This document shows, in pieces, positions 8,086-15,682 of a stretch of 64,000 bases of DNA. The DNA comes from Campylobacter_A concisus_Y (lineage in GTDB: Bacteria > Campylobacterota > Campylobacteria > Campylobacterales > Campylobacteraceae): the NCBI RefSeq assembly GCF_902460415.1, contig NZ_CABPTY010000001.1, positions 400,232 through 464,231 of the forward strand. The letters run 5' to 3'. The notes beneath the pieces were generated by a model. The model made no database searches. It worked only from the letters and a program-made list of their open reading frames with translations, and had not been told where the DNA came from. Both the position numbers and the translations under genes were made by a program. How positions within the stretch are numbered: position 1 is the first letter of the stretch; every line of letters starts with the position of its first letter.

Positions 8086-8094
8086 ATTATAACA
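8086..8094 (-). promoter_or_regulatory. hpf: Extended -10 promoter of hpf
   Basis: TGTTATAAT on the minus strand is a perfect extended -10 (TGn-TATAAT), 28 bases before the hpf start codon. No -35 box is evident, as is usual for campylobacter vegetative promoters. Confidence 0.7.
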
Positions 8095-8137
8095 CGCTAA
8101 AACTAAAAACAAATTAAACTAAAATCTTTATAAAATT

Positions 8138-8560
8138 TTAAAGTTTCTGAAGAGTTCGTTTGTGAAAATTTATAGGATTTGGCGTTTTTTTATCTTTTGA
8201 TGTTACAAAAACATCAAAGACCATGTTGCCAGTACTTGCGACTCCGTTTGTTCCTGGCATGATGGACGGTGGAGTGCATATACCGATATCTCCAAAGTAA
8301 GTTATTTTTACTTTAAAGTCGAACATATCGTTAAATTCTCCATTTACTTTATCTAGGCATTTATTTGAGAAATCGGTTCTAAAAATTTCAAACATCGCAT
8401 ACTCTGCGGCTGCTTGAGCAACGAGTTGTGCTTGCTCTCTTAGATAAATTTCACTGCTTTGTCTAGCTGATGTGCTAGCTATCGAAAGGGCAAGAGTACT
8501 GATAGAAGCTGCTACAACTAGAAAAAATATCGCCGCTATTAATGTAAATCCTTTTCTCAT
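8138..8560 (-). CDS. MshP-like minor pseudopilin
   Basis: This 140-residue protein begins MRKGFTLIAAIFFLVVAASI, a prepilin leader with the G/F cleavage site and a hydrophobic helix. Position +5 is Ala rather than the usual Glu. That pattern, and the following LALSIASTSARQSSEIYLREQAQLVAQAAAEYAMFEI, resemble MshP and PilX-type minor pilins. I chose the ATG at 8560 because it overlaps the upstream stop (TAATG); an in-frame start at 8584 would add 8 residues before the leader. It is the last gene of the pseudopilin block. Four Cys are absent-to-few, with a small C-terminal domain containing CTPPSIMPGTNG. Role inferred: minor subunit of a type IV pilus or type II-like pseudopilus. Confidence 0.7.
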   Translation of the reverse strand: MRKGFTLIAAIFFLVVAASISTLALSIASTSARQSSEIYLREQAQLVAQAAAEYAMFEIFRTDFSNKCLDKVNGEFNDMFDFKVKITYFGDIGICTPPSIMPGTNGVASTGNMVFDVFVTSKDKKTPNPINFHKRTLQKL

Positions 8561-9576
8561 TAATAAACCGCCTTTGACTTGCAAATGGTTATTTCTGATT
8601 TTTCTGCTTTAAGGCAAAGTTTTAGCGCGATGACTCCATTTTTTTCTGTAAAGACAAATCTTGTTACATGTTTAGTTAGTGTTGCACTTTCGGCTTTGAT
8701 ATCCTTTGTAGATGTTGAGCTAAATTTTTTAAAGCTTTCATTTAGCCATGGCCTATAGTTGTAGTAAATTTTAAGGTCAAAAGAGCCGTTTTGTACATCC
8801 TCGGCACTTTGCTCAGCTGGCGCTATGGCAATGGCTGTGTAAGCTAGCTTATACTGTTCTGAAATTTTTTTATTTTTAAAATCACTTGAAATTTTAAGCG
8901 TATCGATTGATTGTATGCCAACTTTTGCGATATCTAAGTGCCTTTGGTCTAAATTTTCTTGATAGCCAAAGCTGCTACCAACTCTATAAAGTATGCTAGA
9001 AAATATCGCTATTAAACCACCATTTTCATTATCGGCGTTTATACACCTATAGCCGCTATTTACATCTTCTTCATCGCTATCATTTTCGCAGGTCAAGTCC
9101 ATTACACCGTTCCTAAAAGCGTCATTAAATTTACTTCCAGGGCTTTTTAGTCCATTTGCAATAGAACTATTTGCAAGATCTACATATCCGCTATATATAC
9201 CTTCTTCGAAGATGGGATCTCCGTTAGTATCATCTCCTTTATATTCGTTGATACCATCAAATAACTCGTAAGCAGCTGGGATAAATTCTAAAATTTCAAA
9301 GTCGCTACTTAAATTTACACCACTATCATTTAGAGCTAGGTAATCTCCATTTTTTTTTCTAGCGATAACGCTTTGTTTGATTCTGTGGCTAAGCAGCATT
9401 GAAATTTGCTCTAGAGCGATTTCGCTTTGTGTTTCTAGTTCGTTTATTACTTTGCTTTGAAAATAGTTTTGATATAAATTCATAAGCGTATTAAAGCTCA
9501 TAAGTGAGATGACACCAAGCACGGTGATGACTATTATTAACTCAATTAATGTAAAAGCTTTTTTTGTTTTTTTCAT
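8560..9576 (-). CDS. MshO-like prepilin-type protein
   Basis: This 338-residue protein has a class III leader: KKTKKA/FTLIELIIVITVLGV, with cleavage before Phe and Glu at +5. The long hydrophilic C-terminal part contains an acidic Cys-bearing stretch (TCENDSDEEDVNSGYRCINA, about 165-185) that may hold a disulfide or metal site. Size and neighbours fit MshO. I chose ATG 9576, which overlaps the upstream stop as ATGA; an ATG two codons earlier (9582) is equally in frame. It would be processed by a prepilin peptidase, which is not in this window. Confidence 0.72.
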   Translation of the reverse strand: MKKTKKAFTLIELIIVITVLGVISLMSFNTLMNLYQNYFQSKVINELETQSEIALEQISMLLSHRIKQSVIARKKNGDYLALNDSGVNLSSDFEILEFIPAAYELFDGINEYKGDDTNGDPIFEEGIYSGYVDLANSSIANGLKSPGSKFNDAFRNGVMDLTCENDSDEEDVNSGYRCINADNENGGLIAIFSSILYRVGSSFGYQENLDQRHLDIAKVGIQSIDTLKISSDFKNKKISEQYKLAYTAIAIAPAEQSAEDVQNGSFDLKIYYNYRPWLNESFKKFSSTSTKDIKAESATLTKHVTRFVFTEKNGVIALKLCLKAEKSEITICKSKAVY

Positions 9577-10268
9577 TTCCATTCTTTTACACTTAAAGTG
9601 CTGCTTTCACCTATGTTAAAGGCATATCCATAAAGTACGCTTTTGCTCTCTTTTGTAGTTTTCATAGTCGTATCTAGCTTTATTTGTAAAACGTCGTTAT
9701 CGTTTAAAGGAGTGCTAACTACAAATTTATCAGCTCCATTTGTTATGGTTGGAGTCGTCTCTGTATCTATGATAAAGTCGCGTTTAGTAGTGCTAGCAGT
9801 TGGTGAGATAGATTTTTGAGTATTGAAATTTTTGATAGATTTTACTTTAAAATTTACGCTTTTGATTGATTCTGGAAGCTTTGAATCACTAGGCCTTGTG
9901 GCACATGCAGATGAATTTTGCACCGGATATGCAAGTATCCTATGTCCTTCACCTTTTACACCGCTTTTTTCATAAAAATCTGGATTTGCCCCTTGGTCGC
10001 AGATAATAAGAGGAAAAATTATAGCCTCTTGAGTCGTTATAGATGATGGCATGGTATTTTTACCGGCTATTAAGACTTGATCACTAAATGGTGCTTTTAA
10101 TATTAATGACATATAAGTTTTAGCATTCATTAGTCCTTCTTGCATTAAGGACTGCTCGCTTAAATTTGAAGTAGTTCTTACTGCTAGTGGCAAGCTTGCA
10201 CTTACTATGGCTACTACAAGCACTGACAAGATAAGCTCTATCAATGAAAAGCCACCTCTTTTTACCAC
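9573..10268 (-). CDS. Prepilin-type pseudopilin (MshC/MshD-like)
   Basis: This 231-residue protein has a short leader (MVKRGG) followed by FSLIELILSVLVVAIVSASL, with the expected Gly before the cut and Glu at +5. It starts with GTG at 10268. AGGAG lies 6 bases upstream, inside the end of the large MshQ-like gene, and the two reading frames overlap by 7 bases. The rest is a predicted beta-rich globular domain without a motif I recognise. Tight overlaps on both sides show it is translated with the MshQ-like and MshO-like genes. Confidence 0.75.
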   Translation of the reverse strand: MVKRGGFSLIELILSVLVVAIVSASLPLAVRTTSNLSEQSLMQEGLMNAKTYMSLILKAPFSDQVLIAGKNTMPSSITTQEAIIFPLIICDQGANPDFYEKSGVKGEGHRILAYPVQNSSACATRPSDSKLPESIKSVNFKVKSIKNFNTQKSISPTASTTKRDFIIDTETTPTITNGADKFVVSTPLNDNDVLQIKLDTTMKTTKESKSVLYGYAFNIGESSTLSVKEWK

Positions 10269-13200
10269 TCTATTCTCCTGTTTGTCTTATCGCTTATATC
10301 TAGGTTACTATCACTATTAGATTTTACTCCTATAAAACCTCCAACTGCACCGCTTGTCTTATCTTCTATATTATTGCTCTTTAGGACTTTACCAGCCCAT
10401 TCGCCATTTGGTACTAGAAAATTTAGATTGAAATTATTTGTTTCAGGTTTCTCATCAAATTCACTATAAAGAAGCCAGCTAGGTGCTCTCATTTTAGCCA
10501 CATCAGTAACCGCTGAAGGGTTTCTTATAAAAATTATTTGCTCGCCATTGCTTATGCTACTTACATCATTTCTTAAAACAGTACCGCTGTAAGTGTTTGT
10601 AAAGCTAAAGTCATGATAGTTAAGTACTCCTGCATTGTGTTTTGGATTGGTGGCCCAAAATGGTGCAGCTGGAAAGTCTTGCCACAGTTTGCCATTATCT
10701 TTCATATAGATATTTTTATTGCATCCATCGCAGTAGGCACCATAATAAATTTTGGCATAAAAACCGCTATAAAGCCCTTCATAAAATGGTGCATAAACCC
10801 TACCAAAGTAAAATTTTGCTGTTGTTTCTGTTGTTGGTTTTTCATATTTTTTTACTGTATCGGTACTATCTGACATGCCACTAAAACTAAAATCATTACT
10901 TGAAATAGTAAAAGGATTTTTGGCATGATTTACTTTTCTTTCAAAATTAAAATATACTTCACCTTTGCCTACGCCATTTACAAAAGTGTTTTTCTCTACA
11001 TAAAATGTTGATTTTGTAGCACTTGGATCTATTGCTTTTCTAGTATTTGAGCCAGGAATTTCAAAAAATAAAATTTCTTCATTTGCTTTTGCTAATGTGC
11101 CGGCATTGCCATCGTTATCTGTAAAATTTAAAGGAACTCTGTCTAGCTTTATATCAAAGTTCATATTTTTTGCATAGCAATCTTCATTATAAAGTTTTGC
11201 AGGATCATCGTTAAACAGCCTAGCAGTTACTTCAAAGTCAAGCTTTGCTTTTTGTATGCCTTCATTATCAAGGTATGTTATATCGTTATCTTTTGTTATC
11301 TTTAGCTTGCTTATTTGTATATCTTTTGGTCTAAATAAATAATCTCTATTACCTTCTAGCTTTATATTGCATCCGATCCTTCCTTCTTGAGCAGTATCTT
11401 GTGATGGATCGTTGCTAATTGAGTTTTTTACACAATCATCAGCTCTTGATGGTGTATGTTGATCAGTTATTGTATAGTCTTTGTCTAATACATAAAAATA
11501 TGTATCACCTATATCTGAGTAAGAAAAGCCAACAGGTCCACTTGATGTGTGACGGAAAATTTTACCCAATGCTTTATTTGGATCGTTAAAATCTACGCTT
11601 AGTTTGTTCTCGCTCTCTATAATGTTAGGATCGCAAGTCGCACTATATGCTGGTACAAGTTTTATCTCTCCATTTGAGCCACTTATATTATTTATATAAC
11701 CATTTGCTAAGCCACTATCAAGAGGTTTCATAGCCGCAAGAGCAATGTTATTATAAGCTTTGCCGCCTATTAAAACATTGTTATTATTGATCGTATTCTT
11801 GTCAGTATCCCATAGCCTAAAGTGACTTGGTCTTATAGCAAAATCATCTAATTTTTCGCATTCAACCTTTGTAGTATTTGTCACTGGATCAAGATGAGAA
11901 ATTCTAAATTTTACGCTTTTATAGGCTCTATCAATACTAATGCCTGATAACAAAATATCAGTTACGCCATTAAATGTTATATCTTGTTCATATAAATTTG
12001 TTGGAGCACTGCAAGACTCGACCAACTCTACTTTTACATCTACTGGAGCATCTGGTACTTTTTTGTTGCCATCTGTATCATAGTTAGTGATATAGACATT
12101 AAATGGCGTAGAAACGATTTTAGTTAGAAGTCTATTTTTAAATTTAGCTTTAAAAGTTGCCGAGCCATCGTCTTGTCTATTGCTTGCGACGAAATTATTT
12201 GGACTGGCACTAACGCCTAAAGTAATGTTGTAATTTTGATTGCTACATCTTCTTATATATGTGTCATAGGGCTGTAAATTTATATCAGCATTTGCAACTG
12301 TGGCTTTGTAACTATTTGGCTCAAATTTAGACTTAAGGGTAGTTTCATATATGGCATAAGCGTAGTTACCTTGATGAATTAGCATTTCTCCACCCTTATT
12401 TGCAGCCGCACCTTGTCCTAAATAAAAAGTTAAGTCATTTCCGCTTAGTTGCTGCAAGCCTGTGTTGTCGTTATAGTGTACCTGTCCTGACATAGTAAGC
12501 AGATCACTAGGCCCTTGTGATGCTTTATCTGCGTAAATGTAAGTTGAGTTTGGATTATAAATTTGACTCGGATCTATTGTAGCTTTTAGAGCAAAGTCTT
12601 GGGCAGCTTCATTAGTATTGTTTGTAGCTTCAACGAAAGTTTTTAAAATAGTATTTGCTGGCACTACGGTTGGTGTATTTTCTTGCACCTTTGTAAAAGT
12701 ACTATCGCTAGGTTTTTTTGCATAAATATATTCCATATAGCAAACATCTGGTTTGTATATACGAGAAGAAAAGCCAACTAGAGCTAAATTTATACGGTCA
12801 GCGCTTACAACATTGGCACCGCCTGAGCTTTTAATTGTTGTAACTGTAAATTTTATATCCGCTTCTTTTTGAGCATATGACATTTTGTCCGATATATCAA
12901 ATATATCTAAGTCTGCTTGAGAGTGAAATTTTTTACCTGGATTTATAAGTTGTCCAAATTTTGTCATAGTTGAATTAAACTGATCGCCTTGCGCGTTATA
13001 TCCGCTGGTAATACTCTGATAGCTACCACCATTTTTTATCTTGATATCTTCACCTTTTGTTTCTGGCTTGCCACCAAATGAAAACATTGTAAGCGAAGCA
13101 TCTATATTTCCTGCTTTTGGTGTGTAGATATTTTCAAATTTTACATCTATGGTTGAGCTCTTTACAGTACCAAATGGATCGCTTGACTTCATCCAGTCCG

Positions 13201-14470
13201 CCGCAAGTCTTTCTAGTCCATCAAATATACTAACAAGCTTTGGCTCTATATTGTTTGCTGCGGCAGTTTTATCATCAAAGTCATAAATGATGACCAAACT
13301 CCAAGCCGCAAATTGTGGTGCGATGGATTGTATCCAGTAACCATTTTGCCCTTGAACTGGTGAGAATAGTAGCGTGCCGTATGTTTTTTTTAGTTTTCTA
13401 TTAGTAGAGTTGTTTACCTTATATATGCCATCATTTGGGTCTATAAATTCATCACTAAAGGGAATCGTAGTTGATCTGATATTGCCAGCATAAAATGTCC
13501 TATCTGACTCACTAGTACCAAGAGAGTCTCTAACTATATCTGTTACATCAGCGCTTGCTACATATTGGTAGTTTATTCCAGCCTTTACATAGTAGCTATT
13601 AGACTCGTTTTGATTATATGATTCAAGAGTCATTGATTTTGGTTTATACTCACTAAATGAGCCAAACCAAAAGACATCTTTTGGATCAGCATCTATTGTA
13701 ATTACATTCTTGCCAGGAGCTTTAAAATCAATCCTGCTATATCCTTTTATGTAATTTAGAGCATTTGTATATAAATTTGTTTTAATGGCCCAGTTTTGAT
13801 AAAGAGAGCCACCCCAGTAAAGTCTGGCATAGACCACATTTTTACCTTTTAAATTATTTTGTATAAAGGTATTTTTCTCACTAAAATCAAACGTGGAAGA
13901 GGATGAATTTTTACAATAAGGATACTTGCTAGGATTATAAATATATGTTTTTTGGCAAAGCGTGTAATTACTAGACGTAAAGCCACCATCATTTAAAAAT
14001 ATTCTATCGGCGGTAGATGATGTTTTTGTTACATTAGATGGATCTGGAACAAAATTATATCCAGTGTATTGCGGGATCATAATAGTAGCACCAATGGTAG
14101 CTATATCGCCATTTACTCTGGTATTTAGATTGCCATTTATTGATCTTTGTCTTAAGCCTTTAGAGTGATCATCCCACATGCCTATTAATGATCGTTGATT
14201 CCATGGAGAAAATTGCTCAACGTAAATATGATAGTGATCTTGTGCTAAGCCTGAAGAAAAGCTATTTGTGTCTATCGTCCAGGTTCTATTAGATTTTCTT
14301 ATGCAATGTGGGATATTTTTAGAAGAGTTGTCTTGGTACTCTTCAGCGTCTATAAAGCAAGAATAATTTGCTCCACTACAACCAATAGATGCTGCTTCTG
14401 CTGTCGTACAAGCTCTGGGTGCACAAAAACCAAATGTGACAATAAAACAGAGTAAGTATGCTATTTTCAC
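10262..14470 (-). CDS. Large exported MshQ-like protein (DUF6701-type), possible pilus-associated adhesin
   Basis: This 1402-residue protein has a signal peptide (MKIAYLLCFIVTFGFCA). I chose GTG 14470: AGAGGA lies 6 bases upstream and the signal peptide then starts cleanly; a TTG at 14491 is the longer alternative. The N-terminal half has VVYARLYWGG (about residue 215) and WSLVIIYDFDD, typical of bacterial surface beta-sandwich proteins. Around residue 875 there is FAIRPSHF, and near 1225 FYFGRVYAPFYEG; such FAxRP and FGR segments recur in MshQ and related DUF6701 proteins. Several paired Cys suggest an oxidised periplasmic or surface location. It is followed by three overlapping prepilin genes, as MshQ accompanies MshO/MshP in MSHA loci, although here it comes first. 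The gene is Asn/Ser/Thr-rich. Adhesin role is inference. Confidence 0.68.
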   Translation of the reverse strand: MKIAYLLCFIVTFGFCAPRACTTAEAASIGCSGANYSCFIDAEEYQDNSSKNIPHCIRKSNRTWTIDTNSFSSGLAQDHYHIYVEQFSPWNQRSLIGMWDDHSKGLRQRSINGNLNTRVNGDIATIGATIMIPQYTGYNFVPDPSNVTKTSSTADRIFLNDGGFTSSNYTLCQKTYIYNPSKYPYCKNSSSSTFDFSEKNTFIQNNLKGKNVVYARLYWGGSLYQNWAIKTNLYTNALNYIKGYSRIDFKAPGKNVITIDADPKDVFWFGSFSEYKPKSMTLESYNQNESNSYYVKAGINYQYVASADVTDIVRDSLGTSESDRTFYAGNIRSTTIPFSDEFIDPNDGIYKVNNSTNRKLKKTYGTLLFSPVQGQNGYWIQSIAPQFAAWSLVIIYDFDDKTAAANNIEPKLVSIFDGLERLAADWMKSSDPFGTVKSSTIDVKFENIYTPKAGNIDASLTMFSFGGKPETKGEDIKIKNGGSYQSITSGYNAQGDQFNSTMTKFGQLINPGKKFHSQADLDIFDISDKMSYAQKEADIKFTVTTIKSSGGANVVSADRINLALVGFSSRIYKPDVCYMEYIYAKKPSDSTFTKVQENTPTVVPANTILKTFVEATNNTNEAAQDFALKATIDPSQIYNPNSTYIYADKASQGPSDLLTMSGQVHYNDNTGLQQLSGNDLTFYLGQGAAANKGGEMLIHQGNYAYAIYETTLKSKFEPNSYKATVANADINLQPYDTYIRRCSNQNYNITLGVSASPNNFVASNRQDDGSATFKAKFKNRLLTKIVSTPFNVYITNYDTDGNKKVPDAPVDVKVELVESCSAPTNLYEQDITFNGVTDILLSGISIDRAYKSVKFRISHLDPVTNTTKVECEKLDDFAIRPSHFRLWDTDKNTINNNNVLIGGKAYNNIALAAMKPLDSGLANGYINNISGSNGEIKLVPAYSATCDPNIIESENKLSVDFNDPNKALGKIFRHTSSGPVGFSYSDIGDTYFYVLDKDYTITDQHTPSRADDCVKNSISNDPSQDTAQEGRIGCNIKLEGNRDYLFRPKDIQISKLKITKDNDITYLDNEGIQKAKLDFEVTARLFNDDPAKLYNEDCYAKNMNFDIKLDRVPLNFTDNDGNAGTLAKANEEILFFEIPGSNTRKAIDPSATKSTFYVEKNTFVNGVGKGEVYFNFERKVNHAKNPFTISSNDFSFSGMSDSTDTVKKYEKPTTETTAKFYFGRVYAPFYEGLYSGFYAKIYYGAYCDGCNKNIYMKDNGKLWQDFPAAPFWATNPKHNAGVLNYHDFSFTNTYSGTVLRNDVSSISNGEQIIFIRNPSAVTDVAKMRAPSWLLYSEFDEKPETNNFNLNFLVPNGEWAGKVLKSNNIEDKTSGAVGGFIGVKSNSDSNLDISDKTNRRIEW

Positions 14471-14530
14471 AACAAATCCTCTAAATAACAATAAAAAATC
14501 TCTCCTTAGATTTTTAAAAGCTTTTAGCTA

Positions 14531-14914
14531 CTATTTTTGTATAAAATTTTCTATCATTTCAGCTTGCCCGTACTGAGGATATTTGGCAATGTCTAAAACG
14601 ACTTGAGATAAGGTCATGTTGTCCATATTGCAAACGATAGGAGCTATAAAATTTACAGTTGATTTTTCAAGCGGGAGTGCAACAACGATAATGTTATAAA
14701 TTCTGAGTTGAGAGCTTTCTTTAATCTCCATAAGATCTTCATAATAGCTTGGAATATCGAATTCGTAGCTTCTTAATGCAAAAGGATTTATCATTGTAAA
14801 AGATGTCTCATCATCTTTGCTTGCTAGCTTAACAAAAAATTTATCAAGTTCAATTAACTCCATCGTCTTAATATGCTCAAAGCCTAAAATAGGGCTTTTA
14901 ACACTAAAAATCAT
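14531..14914 (-). CDS. fliW: Flagellar assembly factor FliW
   Basis: This 127-residue cytoplasmic protein matches FliW in length and pattern: SPILGFEHIKTMELIELD near the start, MINPFALRSYEFDIP in the middle and VNFIAPIVCNMDN towards the end. FliW sequesters the RNA-binding regulator CsrA and binds flagellin, linking flagellin translation to filament assembly. It lies divergent from bamD-lon; the fliW-bamD-lon neighbourhood also exists in C. jejuni. It is followed after 60 bp by the MshQ-like gene on the same strand with no hairpin between, so that block could be cotranscribed with fliW. Confidence 0.92.
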   Translation of the reverse strand: MIFSVKSPILGFEHIKTMELIELDKFFVKLASKDDETSFTMINPFALRSYEFDIPSYYEDLMEIKESSQLRIYNIIVVALPLEKSTVNFIAPIVCNMDNMTLSQVVLDIAKYPQYGQAEMIENFIQK

Positions 14915-14942
14915 ACTAACTCCTATTTTGTAAAGTTGCCGT

Positions 14943-14951
14943 ATTTTATCA
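14943..14951 (-). promoter_or_regulatory. fliW: Extended -10 promoter of fliW
   Basis: TGATAAAAT on the minus strand, 29 bases before the fliW ATG, matches the TGnTAAAAT form seen elsewhere in this window. Confidence 0.55.
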
Positions 14952-14991
14952 TAGTTTTAAAAAATTTATACAAAAATAATAGCAAAAAATG

Positions 14992-14997
14992 TAGAAT
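14992..14997 (+). promoter_or_regulatory. bamD: -10 box of bamD-lon
   Basis: TAGAAT, preceded by an A/T-rich tract, lies 29 bases before the bamD start codon. It is divergent from the fliW promoter. Confidence 0.45.
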
Positions 14998-15026
14998 ACG
15001 AGGATTTAAACTTTTTAAGGAAAAGC

Positions 15027-15674
15027 ATGAAAAGATTTTCTAAAATTCTAGCAGTTGTAGCTCTTTTGGGGCTTTTTAGTGGTTGTGCTGAAAAATATAC
15101 CGAACTTTACAATCTAACTCCTGATGAGTGGTATGCTCAGGTTATCGCTGATATAAAAGATGGTGATCTTGAAGCGGCCGATAAACACTATGTTTCAATG
15201 GCAAGCGAACATGTGGCAAGCCCACTTTTAGAGCAAATTTTATTAATTCTTGCTCAAGCTCATGCAAATGATGAAGAGTATCTGATGGCAAATCACTATC
15301 TTGATGAATATATCAAAAGATACGGCGACAACGGCCCAAAAACAGAGTTTGCTCAGTATCTAAAGATAAAAGCAAATTTTGACTCATTTACTCAGCCAAA
15401 CCGCAACCAAAAGCTTATGGAAGATAGCGTAACAGAGATCGAGAAATTTCTTTATATGTATCCAAATACTGAATATAAGCCACTTATTGAGACTATGCTT
15501 ATTAAATTCAAACTCGCGCTTTACTTCCTAGATATGCAAATAGCTGATCTTTACAATAGGACTGGTCGTGATGTTTCGGCCAAAATTTACGAGCAAAAGC
15601 TAGAAGAGTCGCCGTTTAGAAACTCAGATCTTATCAAACCTGATGTAGCATGGTATAGAAAACTGTTTGAATAG
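15027..15674 (+). CDS. bamD: Outer-membrane assembly lipoprotein BamD
   Basis: This 215-residue lipoprotein has a signal peptide with lipobox LFSGC (Cys about 20). The mature part is helical with TPR-like repeats: PDEWYAQVIADIKDGDLEAA, EEYLMANHYLDEYIKRYG and EIEKFLYMYPNTEY. BamD is the essential partner of BamA in folding outer-membrane beta-barrels. Length is slightly shorter than the E. coli protein (245). AAGGAAAAGC precedes the ATG. The lon gene follows after 8 bp, so the two are probably cotranscribed. Confidence 0.9.
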   Translation: MKRFSKILAVVALLGLFSGCAEKYTELYNLTPDEWYAQVIADIKDGDLEAADKHYVSMASEHVASPLLEQILLILAQAHANDEEYLMANHYLDEYIKRYGDNGPKTEFAQYLKIKANFDSFTQPNRNQKLMEDSVTEIEKFLYMYPNTEYKPLIETMLIKFKLALYFLDMQIADLYNRTGRDVSAKIYEQKLEESPFRNSDLIKPDVAWYRKLFE

Positions 15675-15682
15675 GAGAAATT

